DNA from: Streptomyces sp. NBC_00190
Lineage (GTDB): Bacteria; Actinomycetota; Actinomycetes; Streptomycetales; Streptomycetaceae
Direction of reading: 5' to 3'
NCBI RefSeq assembly: GCF_036203305.1
Contig: NZ_CP108131.1
Coordinates: 7,192,001-7,256,000, forward strand
DNA: 64,000 nt
In this document: in pieces, positions 19,682 through 28,477 of the stretch
Layout: every line of letters begins with the position of its first letter
How positions within the stretch are numbered: position 1 is the first letter of the stretch
The notes under the pieces: model-generated
The model's database searches: none
Seen by the model: only the letters and a program-made list of their open reading frames with translations
What the model was told of the DNA's origin: nothing
Made by a program: the position numbers and the translations under genes

Positions 19682-20506
19682 ATGACCATCGCACCCCTGT
19701 CCCCGTCCCCCCTTTCCCCGGCCGCCGCCCCAGCGGCCGCACTCGCCCCGGCCGCCACGGGCACCGCCCCGGCCGACGGGCCCCGCTACGCCGTGCGCCT
19801 CGCCCGCAACGAGGACGAGGTACGCGCCGCCCAGAGCCTGCGCCACCAGGTCTTCGCCGGCGAGCTCGGCGCCCGCCTGGACGGGCCCGAGCCCGGCCTC
19901 GACGTCGACGCCTTCGACGCCTACTGCGACCACCTCCTCGTCATCGACGAGGAGCGCGAGCAGGTCGTCGGCACCTACCGGCTGCTGCCCCCGGAGCGTG
20001 CCGCCGTCGCAGGGCGCCTCTACTCCGAAGGCGAGTTCGACCTCTCCGCCCTCGCCCCCATCCGTCCCGACCTGGTCGAGGTCGGCCGCTCCTGCGTCCA
20101 CCCCGACCACCGCAACGGCGCCGTCATCGCCCTCATCTGGGCCGGCCTCGCCCGCTACATGGAGCGCTCCGGGCACAACTGGCTCGCCGGCTGCTGCTCG
20201 ATACCGCTCGCCGACGGCGGGGTCCTGGCCGCCGCGACCCGTGAGGCCGCCCTGGCCCGCGCCTTCGCCCCCGAGGAGTACCGGGTCACCCCCCACCTCC
20301 CCTGGAACCCCGAGGGCATCACCTTCCCCGCCCGCATGGAGCTGCCCCCGCTGCTGCGCGGCTACCTGCGCCTGGGCGCCTGGGTCTGCGGCGAGCCCGC
20401 CCTCGACGCCGAATTCGGCTGCGCCGACCTCTACGTACTGCTCTCCCTGCGCCGCACCAACCCGCGCTACCTCAAGCACTTCCTCTCGCTCGTCCCGGGC
20501 GCATGA
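19682..20506 (+). CDS. olsB: Ornithine N-acyltransferase OlsB (GNAT-type)
   Basis: The 274-residue protein is a GNAT-family N-acyltransferase (Acetyltransf_5 type) that adds a hydroxy-acyl chain to ornithine, making lyso-ornithine lipid. Seen motifs: YAVRLARNEDEVRAAQSLRH, VVGTYRLLPPE, VEVGRSCVHPDHRNG, then a C-terminal LRLGAWVCGEPALD. An Ala/Pro-rich N-terminal stretch of about 35 residues precedes the domain. AGGAG lies about 6 bases before the ATG. It overlaps the PlsC-like gene by four bases, as expected for the ornithine-lipid pair olsBA. Confidence 0.82.
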   Translation: MTIAPLSPSPLSPAAAPAAALAPAATGTAPADGPRYAVRLARNEDEVRAAQSLRHQVFAGELGARLDGPEPGLDVDAFDAYCDHLLVIDEEREQVVGTYRLLPPERAAVAGRLYSEGEFDLSALAPIRPDLVEVGRSCVHPDHRNGAVIALIWAGLARYMERSGHNWLAGCCSIPLADGGVLAAATREAALARAFAPEEYRVTPHLPWNPEGITFPARMELPPLLRGYLRLGAWVCGEPALDAEFGCADLYVLLSLRRTNPRYLKHFLSLVPGA

Positions 20507-21441
20507 GCGTCTGGCTGCCCACCTCGCCCTGCACCCCCGAGGCCTGCGCCGGCCACGAGGGGAGCACCGCGAGCGTCCCGCGCGCGGTGCTCCGGCTCAC
20601 CGCCGCCATCGCCCTGATCCTGGCCGGGATCCTCGGCGCCCCGCCCCTGCGGCTGCTTCCCGCCCGGCCCCGGCACGCCGTCGTGCGGGCCTGGGCTGCC
20701 GCGCTGGTACGGGCCTTCGGCATACGGATCACCGTGCACGGCAGCCCCGGCCCGGGCGGCGGCCGCCTCGTCGTCGCCAACCACATCTCCTGGCTGGACA
20801 TCCCGCTCGTCGCCGCCGTCCTGCCCTGCCGGATGCTCGCCAAGAGCGACATCCGGGCCTGGCCGGTCCTCGGCCGCCTCGCCGGGCAGGCCGGAACCCT
20901 GTTCATCGAACGCGACCGGATCCGCGCCCTGCCCGCCACCGTCGAGAGCGTCACCGGAGCGCTGCTGGCCGGCGACCGGGTCACGGTCTTCCCCGAGGGC
21001 TCCACGTGGTGCGGGCGCGCCCAGGGCACCTTCCGCAGGGCCGCCTTCCAGTCGGCCCTGGACGCACGGGTGCCCGTACAGCCCATCCGCCTCACGTACC
21101 TGCGGTGCGACGGGCAAACGGCCGGGGAGCCCGCCTTCGTCGGGGACGACCCGCTGACCGCCTCGCTCTGGCGGATCGCCCGGGCCCGCGGAATACGGGC
21201 CGAGGTCACGCTGCTGCCGCGGATCCCGCCGGGCCGTCACACGGACCGGCGGGACCTCGCGGCCGCCGCTCAGACGGCGATCACCACCGCCTCACACCCA
21301 CTGCCGCTCCCGGGCGTACCCACTCAGCCCGCCAAACCGTCGGCGACCGACAAGGACAGTGCGAAACGGCCGTCCGCGTCCGTCCACCACTGGATCAGCT
21401 CCAGTCCCGCGGACGCCAGTTCCTTCCGCACCCCCTCCTGA
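20503..21441 (+). CDS. olsA: 1-acyl-sn-glycerol-3-phosphate-type acyltransferase OlsA
   Basis: The 312-residue PlsC-family protein should add the second acyl chain in ornithine lipid synthesis. The catalytic NHISWLD (NHx4D) and the substrate motif FPEGSTWC are intact. One membrane helix lies near residues 28-48 (LRLTAAIALILAGILGAPPL). It starts inside the olsB stop (ATGA). The last roughly 40 residues lie antisense to the 3' end of egtD and have Ser/Pro/Ala-rich composition, so they are a non-conserved tail. Confidence 0.82.
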   Translation: MSVWLPTSPCTPEACAGHEGSTASVPRAVLRLTAAIALILAGILGAPPLRLLPARPRHAVVRAWAAALVRAFGIRITVHGSPGPGGGRLVVANHISWLDIPLVAAVLPCRMLAKSDIRAWPVLGRLAGQAGTLFIERDRIRALPATVESVTGALLAGDRVTVFPEGSTWCGRAQGTFRRAAFQSALDARVPVQPIRLTYLRCDGQTAGEPAFVGDDPLTASLWRIARARGIRAEVTLLPRIPPGRHTDRRDLAAAAQTAITTASHPLPLPGVPTQPAKPSATDKDSAKRPSASVHHWISSSPADASSFRTPS

Positions 21442-22298
21442 CGGAACTTCGCGGACACCTCCGTCAGGATCTCCTCACCCGCCGCGAACGGCACCACCAG
21501 ATCCAGGGCCCGGATCTTCACCACGGCCTCGGACCGGGCCCGCAGGCGCATCTCGATCCACTCCTGCTCCCGGTTCCACACCGCCACGTGCTGGAAGTCG
21601 GCGGTGTGGAAGTCAGCGCCCAACTCCCGGTCGATGACGGCCAGTACGTTCTTGTTGAACTCGGCCGTCACCCCCTGCGCGTCGTCGTACGCCGCCACCA
21701 GCACGGCCTCGTCCTTGACCAGGTCCGTGCCGATCAGCAGCGTGTCCCCGGGCGAGAGCATCGCCCGCACGGACGCCAGGAACACCGCCCGCTCCGGTGG
21801 CAGCAGATTCCCGATCGTGCCGCCCAGGAACACCACCAGCCGGGGCCCGGGGGACTCCGGCAGACGCAGCGCCGCCGTGAAATCGGCCAGCAGGGCGTGC
21901 ACCCGAAGCCCCGGATGCGCCGCCAGCAGCGTCTCGGCCGCACCGGCCAGGGCGCTCTCGCTCACGTCCACCGGGATGTAGGTGTCCAGCGCGGGCATCG
22001 CCTCGATCAGGTGCCTGGTCTTCTCCGAGGAACCGGAGCCCAGCTCCACCAGGGTCCGGGCCCCGCTCGCCGAGGCGATCTCCTGCGCCCGCTCCAGCAG
22101 GATCTCCCGCTCCGCGCGCGTGGGGTAGTACTCGGGCAACCGCGTGATCTCCTCGAAGAGTTCACTGCCCCGCGCGTCGTAGAACCACTTGGGCGGCAGC
22201 GCCTTGGGGGTCTGGGTCAGCCCGTGCAGCACATCCGCGCGCAGCGCGGCCTCCGCGGCGTTCTCGTCGAGGGTCCGGGTCATCTGGAAGTCGTTCAC
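21324..22298 (-). CDS. egtD: L-histidine N-alpha-methyltransferase EgtD
   Basis: The 324-residue SAM-dependent enzyme trimethylates histidine to hercynine, the first step of ergothioneine synthesis. Seen motifs: LPPKWFYDARGSELFEEIT, LPEYYPTRAE, the SAM-binding LVELGSGSSEKTRHL, and VVFLGGTIGN. The GTG start at 22298 overlaps the egtC stop (GTGA), and residues VNDFQMTRTLDENA are typical. The gene is last in the egtABCD operon and its 3' end overlaps olsA by 118 bases in the opposite direction. Confidence 0.92.
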   Translation of the reverse strand: MNDFQMTRTLDENAAEAALRADVLHGLTQTPKALPPKWFYDARGSELFEEITRLPEYYPTRAEREILLERAQEIASASGARTLVELGSGSSEKTRHLIEAMPALDTYIPVDVSESALAGAAETLLAAHPGLRVHALLADFTAALRLPESPGPRLVVFLGGTIGNLLPPERAVFLASVRAMLSPGDTLLIGTDLVKDEAVLVAAYDDAQGVTAEFNKNVLAVIDRELGADFHTADFQHVAVWNREQEWIEMRLRARSEAVVKIRALDLVVPFAAGEEILTEVSAKFRQEGVRKELASAGLELIQWWTDADGRFALSLSVADGLAG

Positions 22299-23071
22299 GA
22301 GCGCTCCTTCTCCCTCATCGGGGTCTCCTTGAGCGGGGTCAGCTCGACCCGGGCAGGGGTGGCGGTCAGCAGGGTCCGGTCGGGTACTTCGCACCAGCGG
22401 GAGTCGTCGTCGTACGGCTCGGACGCCACGACCACGCGCCCCGTCTGCGGGTCGGTCAGATACCAGAGCGAATCGCCCCAGGCCGTCGCCGCGATGGCGG
22501 CGCCGTCCGTCAGCAGCAGGTTCAGCCGGGAACCGGGAGCGGCCACGGCCAGCTGCCGGACCGGCTCGGCCAGTGCCGTGCCCAGATCGTCCCCGGCCCG
22601 CAGCCGGTGCAGGACCAGCGCCCAGACCAGCGCCGAATCCGTGCGCGCCTCCAGCTGCAGCAAATCCTCGGGCGGCAGGCCGAGCGCGAGCGGAGCCGCC
22701 GAGTCCGGCCAGTCCCGTATCGCGCCGTTGTGGCTGAACAGCCACGGCCCGTCCCCGAACGGCGCTGCCGCGGCCTCACCGTCGGCCCCGGGCCGCGTGG
22801 CGTCCCGTACGGCGGCCAGCGCGGCCCGGCTGCGTACCACGCGGGCGAGATCGGCGAAGGTCAGGTCGGACCAGATCGGCCCGGCCCTGCGGTAGCGGGC
22901 AGGCACCGGGTCGTCGTCGGCGTACCAGCCGACGCCGAAGCCGTCGACGTTGACCGTGCCGTTGCGCTGGCGGCGCGGCTCCCAGGACTGGTGGACCAGC
23001 GAGTGCTCCGGCTCGCTCAGCAGCCGCCCGAGCGCCACCACCGGGCCCACATAGGCAAGATGACGGCACAT
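22295..23071 (-). CDS. egtC: Gamma-glutamyl-hercynylcysteine sulfoxide amidohydrolase EgtC
   Basis: The 258-residue class II glutamine amidotransferase-like protein removes the gamma-glutamyl group in ergothioneine synthesis. The N-terminal nucleophile is Cys2 (MCRHLAYVGP), with VNVDGFGVGWYA and WLFSHNGAI further on. The ATG shares one base with the egtB stop (TGATG) and its own stop overlaps egtD by four bases. Confidence 0.92.
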   Translation of the reverse strand: MCRHLAYVGPVVALGRLLSEPEHSLVHQSWEPRRQRNGTVNVDGFGVGWYADDDPVPARYRRAGPIWSDLTFADLARVVRSRAALAAVRDATRPGADGEAAAAPFGDGPWLFSHNGAIRDWPDSAAPLALGLPPEDLLQLEARTDSALVWALVLHRLRAGDDLGTALAEPVRQLAVAAPGSRLNLLLTDGAAIAATAWGDSLWYLTDPQTGRVVVASEPYDDDSRWCEVPDRTLLTATPARVELTPLKETPMREKERS

Positions 23072-24375
23072 CAGACGTCCCTCGCGGTTCGGAAGCCGGA
23101 GAATATCTGCCGTCGCACCGGCAGGTCCCAGTTGCGGAAGGTCCCCCGGCAGGCCACCGGGTCCACCGCGAACGAACCGCCTCGCAGCACCTTGTGCTCC
23201 GGCCCGAAGAACACCTCCGAGTACTCGCGGTACGGGAAGGCCCGGAACCCCGGGTACGGCAGGAAATCGGAAGCCGTCCACTCCCACACGTCGCCGATCA
23301 GCTGGCGCACCCCCAGCGGGGAGGCCCCGGCCGGGTAGCTGCCCGCCCGGGCCGGGCGCAGGTGGCGCTGGCCCAGGTTGGCGTGGACGGGCGTGGGGTC
23401 GGCGTCGCCCCACGGGTAGCGGGTCGAGCGGCCGCTCACCGGATCGTGCCGGGCGGCCTTCTCCCACTCGGCTTCCGTGGGCAGCCGGCGCCCCGCCCAG
23501 CGGGCGTAGGCGTCCGCCTCGTACCAGCTGACGTGCAGCACCGGCTCCTCGCCCGGCACCGGCTCGGTGACCCCGAAGCGGCGGCGCAGCCACTGCCCGC
23601 CCTCGCGGTGCCAGAACAGCGGCGCCCCGATGTCGTGTTCGCGGATCTGCTCCCAGCCCGCAGGCGCCCACCAGCGGGGCTCGCGGTAGCCGCCGTCCGC
23701 GATGAACGCCTCGTACGCGGCATTGGTCACCGGCACGGTGTCGATCCAGAACGGCGGCGTGTCCCGGGTGTGCGCGGGACGCTCGTTGTCCAGCGACCAC
23801 GGTTCGGCCGAGGTGCCCATGGTGAACGGGCCGCCGGGAACCAGCACTTCGGCCGCGAGTGGCGGATCGTAGTCGGGATCCGGGTCCGGTGCGGTCAGTA
23901 CGGGAGCGCCCCGCCTGAGCTGATGGGTGATCAGCATGGTCTCGTCGTGCTGCTGTTCGTGCTGGGCGATCATCCCGAAGGCGAAGCCCGAGTCCAGCAG
24001 CGCCGTACCCTCCAGCGGAGTGCGCTCCAGCAGGTCGAAGACCCTGCCGCGCACCTCGGACGCGTAGCGGCGGGCCTCCTCGGGCCCCAGCAGCGGCAGC
24101 TTCGGCCGCTCGGAACGGGGATGCTCGAACGCGTCGTAGAGCGAATTGATCTCGGGGCGCATGGACTCGCGCCCCGCGACGTTGCGCAGCAGCCAGAGCT
24201 CCTCCTGGTTCCCGATGTGCGCCAGGTCCCAGACCAGCGGGGACATCAGGGGGGAATGCTGCGCGGTGAGGTCCTCGTCGGTCACGGCGTCGGTCAGCGA
24301 AGCCGTACGGGCCCGTGCGGCGGTCAGCGCGGCGGCCGCCCGTTCCCGCAGGCCGGGGTGGGATTCGGTGGTCAC
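23071..24375 (-). CDS. egtB: Hercynine oxygenase / sulfoxide synthase EgtB
   Basis: The 434-residue iron enzyme joins hercynine and gamma-glutamyl-cysteine by oxygen-dependent C-S bond formation. The N-terminal DinB-like domain carries the metal ligands (DLAHIGNQEE and QHEQQHDETM). The C-terminal FGE-sulfatase domain has GPFTMGTS, RLPTEAEWEKAAR, GDVWEWTASDF and RNWDLPVRR. GTG start, overlapping the egtA stop by four bases. Confidence 0.93.
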   Translation of the reverse strand: MTTESHPGLRERAAAALTAARARTASLTDAVTDEDLTAQHSPLMSPLVWDLAHIGNQEELWLLRNVAGRESMRPEINSLYDAFEHPRSERPKLPLLGPEEARRYASEVRGRVFDLLERTPLEGTALLDSGFAFGMIAQHEQQHDETMLITHQLRRGAPVLTAPDPDPDYDPPLAAEVLVPGGPFTMGTSAEPWSLDNERPAHTRDTPPFWIDTVPVTNAAYEAFIADGGYREPRWWAPAGWEQIREHDIGAPLFWHREGGQWLRRRFGVTEPVPGEEPVLHVSWYEADAYARWAGRRLPTEAEWEKAARHDPVSGRSTRYPWGDADPTPVHANLGQRHLRPARAGSYPAGASPLGVRQLIGDVWEWTASDFLPYPGFRAFPYREYSEVFFGPEHKVLRGGSFAVDPVACRGTFRNWDLPVRRQIFSGFRTARDV

Positions 24376-25679
24376 AGCCGGGCCTCCCTCGCGGCGGGCC
24401 GCGGCTGGGGCGGGTCGTCGGCCGGGCTGCGGCCGCGCAGGACGAAGCGCTCGGAGAAGGCGCCGACGGTCTCCCGGACGTGCGCGCTCGCGCCCAGCCG
24501 GGGCAGCGCCTCGGAGGCGGCCCGGAAGCAGGCCTTGGCGGCCGCCCGCAGCTCCGGATCGGACAGGCCGCGGCGGGCGGCGGACCGCCAGAGCGGATTG
24601 TGCGGCGCGGGACCGGAGCCGTAGGTGTCGGCGAGTCCCTTCGCGACCCGGTACGCGGTCTCGGCCGCCTCCGGATCGTCGAACAGCGCGTGCACGACGG
24701 CGACCGGGACCAGCCAGCCGTCGTCACCGGGCTGGGCGTCGATCATCCGCAGCTCCAGGTGGCCGCGTGGCCGCACGGGAGGGAACAGCGTGGTCAGGTG
24801 GTAGTCCAGGTCCTCCGCGGTGGGGGGCCGCAGCCCGGGGTGGCCGTCCGTGCGCAGCCAGTCGCGGAAGGTCATGCCGCGCGGGAGCGTCCACGGCTCG
24901 CCGTCGTAGGACCGTACGCACATCACCTCGGTGTCCAGTGCCTGGCGGGTCCAGCTGTCGCGCGGCGGGCCGTCCAGCGGCGGGGCGAGCGCACGCCGGC
25001 CGGCGTCGATGTCGGCCCAGGTGCCCTGGCGGGCACAGCGCCATCCGGCGTACGGGCCCTCGTGCGAGGGCGAGTTGGCGAAGGAGGCCACCAGGACCGC
25101 GCCCAGCAGGTGCGCCAGCCGCCAGCGCCGGCCGTGGCCGAGTACGCCCGGCTCCTCGTGCCCGGCGTCCACACAGACCTGTACGGAGGCGGAAGCGCAC
25201 ATCATGGCGCGCCCGGCCGGGCCGGTGCGGTCGAAGTAGGCCTCCATCGCGTCGTAGCGGGGGCTGGCCAGCAGCCGGCGGTACGGGCGGCGGGAGTCGC
25301 GGCCGTGGCCGTGCAGGACCAGGCCCTGGGTGAGCAAGGCGGCCCGTACGGCGGTGAGGTCGTCCTGCAGGCTGTCCACGCAGCCGCTGAGGGAGGTGGC
25401 GGGGGCCGAGCTGAGCTCCAGCTGGCCGCCGGGTTCCACGGTCACCCGGGAATGCAGGGGAAGGGCGCGGGCGGCGGCGTGCGCGGCGCGCAGCCGCTCG
25501 GGGGACAGGGGCTGACCGGGCCGTTCCGCGTCCAGGACCAGCCATTCGAGCTCGGCTCCGAGGAAGCGGGGCGGGCCGGTCTTGAAACAGATGCCGTGGA
25601 CCAGGTCCTCGGCCTCGGTCTCGGTGATCGCGAGTGCGGGCGGACGGGCAGTGGGTGGAGCGGGTGAGTCCTGTGACAT
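24372..25679 (-). CDS. egtA: Glutamate-cysteine ligase EgtA
   Basis: The 435-residue GCS2-type ligase makes gamma-glutamylcysteine for the EgtB step. Seen motifs: PPRFLGAELEWLVLD at the N-terminus, VTVEPGGQLELSSAP, and LELRMIDAQPGDDGW. The ATG at 25679 is preferred because GGAGACGAGG lies about 10 bases upstream; an in-frame start at 25718 lacks this. First gene of egtABCD and divergent from the PARG-like gene, with about 107 bases for both promoters. No egtE follows. Confidence 0.92.
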   Translation of the reverse strand: MSQDSPAPPTARPPALAITETEAEDLVHGICFKTGPPRFLGAELEWLVLDAERPGQPLSPERLRAAHAAARALPLHSRVTVEPGGQLELSSAPATSLSGCVDSLQDDLTAVRAALLTQGLVLHGHGRDSRRPYRRLLASPRYDAMEAYFDRTGPAGRAMMCASASVQVCVDAGHEEPGVLGHGRRWRLAHLLGAVLVASFANSPSHEGPYAGWRCARQGTWADIDAGRRALAPPLDGPPRDSWTRQALDTEVMCVRSYDGEPWTLPRGMTFRDWLRTDGHPGLRPPTAEDLDYHLTTLFPPVRPRGHLELRMIDAQPGDDGWLVPVAVVHALFDDPEAAETAYRVAKGLADTYGSGPAPHNPLWRSAARRGLSDPELRAAAKACFRAASEALPRLGASAHVRETVGAFSERFVLRGRSPADDPPQPRPAAREARL

Positions 25680-25786
25680 GACCGGGTCCTCGTCTCCTGT
25701 CGTCGGTCGTGACATCACCCGTCCCTACCCGCCCGCCGGGCACAAATGCCTTTGCCGCCGAGGCTGGTGGTGCAGAAGATGAAGGT

Positions 25787-26623
25787 GTGAGCAGCAGATT
25801 GCGCGAGATCGCGCGGGAGAACGCGGAAATCCTGGCGGCCGGTGGCTACCGGACGCAGTCGGGACGGCAGGTCGCGCTGGCCGCCGCCCTGGCGGAAGCC
25901 AAGGCAGGAACCAGGATATATGGACCAAACCGTGCCATTCCAGGCGAGGTGATCGCGGGTGGGGGCGGCGAGACGGCCGTCGAGGTCACCGATGAGAGCA
26001 GCACGGTCGCCGCCCGCAGGCTCGCGGCGGAGGGCCTGGGGCCGGTCCCAGAAGGCGCCGGGGTGGCCGTGTTGAACTTCGCTTCGGCCCGGAATCCCGG
26101 CGGCGGCTACGTCCGCGGCGCCAAGGCCCAGGAGGAGGCCCTGTGCCGCGCCTCGGCCCTGTACGAGACCCTGCTGGAGGCGCCGGAGTACTACGAGATC
26201 CACCGCGCGGAACGCAGCACCTTCTACACCGACCGGGTGATTCACTCACCCGGGGTGCCCGTCTTCCGCGACGACCGGGGCGCGCTGCTGGAGAACCCCT
26301 TCCGGGTCGGCTTCCTGACCTCCCCGGCCCCGAACGCGGGCACGATCCGGCGCCAGGAACCCGAGCGGGCCGCCGAGATCCCGGCGGCGCTGGCACGGCG
26401 GGCCGGGCTGGTCCTGGAGGTCGCCGCGCTGCACGGGTACCGGGGGCTGGTGCTGGGCGCGTGGGGGTGCGGGGTGTTCCGGAACGACCCGGCGGAGGTG
26501 GCGGAAGCCTTCCGGGGGCTGCTGGCGGGACGGTTCGCAGGGGTGTTCGACCGGGTGGTGTTCGGGATCCTGGACCGCGATCCGCGGACACGGGAGACCT
26601 TCGAGCGGGCCTTCGCGGCGTAG
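25787..26623 (+). CDS. Microbial-type PARG (poly/mono-ADP-ribose glycohydrolase)
   Basis: The 278-residue protein fits the TIGR02452 family with a microbial PARG catalytic domain. The signature GGG-x-QEE is intact in NPGGGYVRGAKAQEEALCR. The macrodomain fold motifs VLNFASARNPGGG, VGFLTSPAPNAG and LVLGAWGCGVFRNDP follow. Such enzymes remove ADP-ribose from proteins. GTG at 25787 was chosen because GAAGG precedes it; the in-frame frame back to 25709 would run into the egtA promoter. Monocistronic. Confidence 0.87.
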   Translation: MSSRLREIARENAEILAAGGYRTQSGRQVALAAALAEAKAGTRIYGPNRAIPGEVIAGGGGETAVEVTDESSTVAARRLAAEGLGPVPEGAGVAVLNFASARNPGGGYVRGAKAQEEALCRASALYETLLEAPEYYEIHRAERSTFYTDRVIHSPGVPVFRDDRGALLENPFRVGFLTSPAPNAGTIRRQEPERAAEIPAALARRAGLVLEVAALHGYRGLVLGAWGCGVFRNDPAEVAEAFRGLLAGRFAGVFDRVVFGILDRDPRTRETFERAFAA

Positions 26624-26635
26624 GGCCTGTCGTCA

Positions 26636-26830
26636 CATTCCCGTCTGGCAGGATGCGGGCCAGGACGGTCGCGAGGAGCAGGACCACGACCGCGGCCACC
26701 AGGTAGGGGGCGCGCCGTCCCAGCCATTCGCCGAGGGACCCGCTGAAGGTGCGTTGGCCAACAGCATGCCGCCGATGGACCCGCTCAGCAGGGTCCCCAC
26801 CACCTCTCCGCGGCGCTCGGGCAGCTGACC
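26636..26830 (-). pseudogene. Remnant of an MFS transporter C-terminal half
   Basis: Two minus-strand frames carry adjoining pieces of an MFS transporter. The upstream piece is LPERRGEVVGTLLSGSIGGM and the downstream piece is RTFSGSLGEWLGRRAPYLVA followed by a hydrophobic helix ending RILPDG. The frame changes near 26755. The 5' and 3' ends of the transporter are gone, cut at the PARG-like and PemK-like genes. Confidence 0.6.
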
Positions 26831-26832
26831 GG

Positions 26833-27315
26833 CTATCGCCAGCCGTAGCGCTCGCGCAGCCGGCCGACGACCAGCTGGAAGCGGCCCCGGTCCAGCGCGC
26901 AGGCCTCGCGCCGCATCCCCGACTCGTGCACCCGCAGTACCCGGTCGACGTCCACCCAGGACTCCCGCCCGGCGCTGTCCCACGGTCCCGTGCCGATCGG
27001 CACCCACTCCCGGTCGTGGTCGTGCCGCTTGCTGGACAGCTGTACGGCGAGCAGGGTCCGCCCGCCCGCCTCCCGGGCCACGACGAGCACCGGCCGGTCC
27101 TTGCCGCGGCCGTCGTTCTCCTCGAAGGGCACCCAGGTCCACACGATCTCACCGGGATCGGGGTCCCCGTCGGGGTCGGGAGCGTACGACGTCTGCACCG
27201 GGCCGATGGCCTGCGGATCGGCCTCGGTGGTGGCGGTGGCACCGTCACGGCCGGGCTGGTCGATGCGACCGTTGCTGGAGGTGCCGGAGTTGCTGTGGTG
27301 CGAAAGGGCCGTCAT
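26833..27315 (-). CDS. PemK/MazF-like protein
   Basis: The 160-residue protein has a disordered N-terminal 50 residues, then a PemK/MazF-like domain: PGEIVWTWVPFEENDGRGKDR, PVLVVAREAGG, LLAVQLSSKRH. MazF-type toxins are mRNA endoribonucleases. No antitoxin gene is adjacent, and in actinobacteria many solitary members of this family are not toxins. A toxin role is inference. Start at 27315. Confidence 0.7.
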   Translation of the reverse strand: MTALSHHSNSGTSSNGRIDQPGRDGATATTEADPQAIGPVQTSYAPDPDGDPDPGEIVWTWVPFEENDGRGKDRPVLVVAREAGGRTLLAVQLSSKRHDHDREWVPIGTGPWDSAGRESWVDVDRVLRVHESGMRREACALDRGRFQLVVGRLRERYGWR

Positions 27316-27425
27316 CCGGGTGAGGGTAGCGGGTTGGGGGGCTTGGGTTGGGGCGGGGCGGGATGTCCGCTGGGCGGCGTCAGGGACGTGCGCGGGGTCA
27401 CGGCGGGCTGCTGTCCTTGGGCCCT

Positions 27426-27533
27426 ACCCACACCAGACAGCGACCAGAAGCCCATCGGCATCCGGGGCGCCCCAAATCGCTACGCGCTCCTCATGTCTCG
27501 GCGTCCGGCGGCTGTCCGGGGCTGGCAATAGGC
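27426..27533. repeat. Left 108-bp inverted repeat flanking the O-methyltransferase gene
   Basis: About 90% identical to the reverse complement of 28321-28429. It begins ACCCACACCAGACAGCGACC and ends GGCTGGCAATAGGC. It starts 48 bases downstream of the O-methyltransferase stop and encodes no convincing protein. Confidence 0.75.
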
Positions 27534-27580
27534 CGCCCACGACCGGTGGTGTCTGAGGTCGGTGTGCGGCGATCGGTGGG

Positions 27581-28243
27581 TCAGTCCGTGACGAGGGCCA
27601 TGATGAGGCCGTCGTAGCCCTTGCTGCCGACCGTCTGCAGGGCGGTGGCGGTCAGTTGGGGGTGCTCCGCGATGAGTTCGGTGAAGCGGCGGACGCCCTG
27701 TACGCGGGGGTCGGAGCTGGTGGAGTCGACCACGGCGCCGTCGCGGACGACGTTGTCGCCGATGATGACGCTGCCGGGGCGGGTGAGCTCGAGGGCCCAT
27801 TCGAGGTACTGGGGATTGGACGGCTTGTCCGCGTCGATGAACACCAGGTCGAACGGGGCGACGTCCGTGAGCTCAGGGAGGAGGTCGATGGCCCGGCCGC
27901 GACGGATGTCGACGACCTGCTCCAGCCCGGCGCGTGCGATGTTCGCGGCGGCGACGTCGGCGCAGTGTTCGTCGACTTCCAATGTGACCAACTGCCCTCC
28001 TTCGGGAAGGGCGCGGGCGAGCCAGATGGTGCTGTAACCGCCCAGGGTGCCGATCTCCAGGATGGTGCGGGCCCCACGGATCCTGGCGAGGAGGTGGAGA
28101 AGCTTTCCCTGGTTCGGAGCGACCTGGTGGGCCGGCATCCCCGCCGCATCACTGTCCGCTGCGGCGGCCGTCAAGACCTCGTCCTCTGCGACCAGCAACC
28201 CGTCGAAGTAGGCGTCGACGGCCGTCCAGGTCTGCTGACCCAC
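27581..28243 (-). CDS. Class I SAM-dependent O-methyltransferase
   Basis: The 220-residue protein is an O-methyltransferase of the cation-dependent, CCoAOMT-like family (methyltransferase 3). It has ILEIGTLGGYSTIWLARAL (SAM motif I), LVTLEVDEHCADVA, and FDLVFIDADKPSNPQYLEWA with the metal-binding Asp. GDNVVRDGAVVD follows. GTG start at 28243 preceded by GAGGGG. It is the only gene between two long inverted repeats, so it looks like cargo of a small cassette. Substrate unknown; catechol-like compounds are usual for the family. Confidence 0.88.
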   Translation of the reverse strand: MGQQTWTAVDAYFDGLLVAEDEVLTAAAADSDAAGMPAHQVAPNQGKLLHLLARIRGARTILEIGTLGGYSTIWLARALPEGGQLVTLEVDEHCADVAAANIARAGLEQVVDIRRGRAIDLLPELTDVAPFDLVFIDADKPSNPQYLEWALELTRPGSVIIGDNVVRDGAVVDSTSSDPRVQGVRRFTELIAEHPQLTATALQTVGSKGYDGLIMALVTD

Positions 28244-28320
28244 GGGGATCCCCTCTCATCGCACTGCATTCCCAAAAGGAACTTACATCAGAACGGACCT
28301 CCTTCAACAGTTTGTTGTGT

Positions 28321-28429
28321 GCCTGTTCCCAGCCCCGGACGGGCGTCGGACACTGAGACGTGAGGAGCGCGTAGCGATCTGGCGCGCCCCCGGATGCCGA
28401 TGGGCTTCTGGTCGCTGTCTGGTGTGGGT
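28321..28429. repeat. Right 109-bp inverted repeat flanking the O-methyltransferase gene
   Basis: Near-complement of 27426-27533 with a one-base length difference and about ten substitutions. It starts 78 bases upstream of the O-methyltransferase start codon, so the gene's promoter lies between repeat and gene or inside the repeat. Confidence 0.75.
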
Positions 28430-28477
28430 TGGGGTGCGCCCGCGCCTCCGAAGCCCCCGGCCCCGCCCAGCCCCACC

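Noticed and set aside
26833..27315. Full toxin-antitoxin pair at the PemK-like gene
   Set aside because: No antitoxin-like frame lies upstream; only the O-methyltransferase cassette and the MFS remnant are adjacent.
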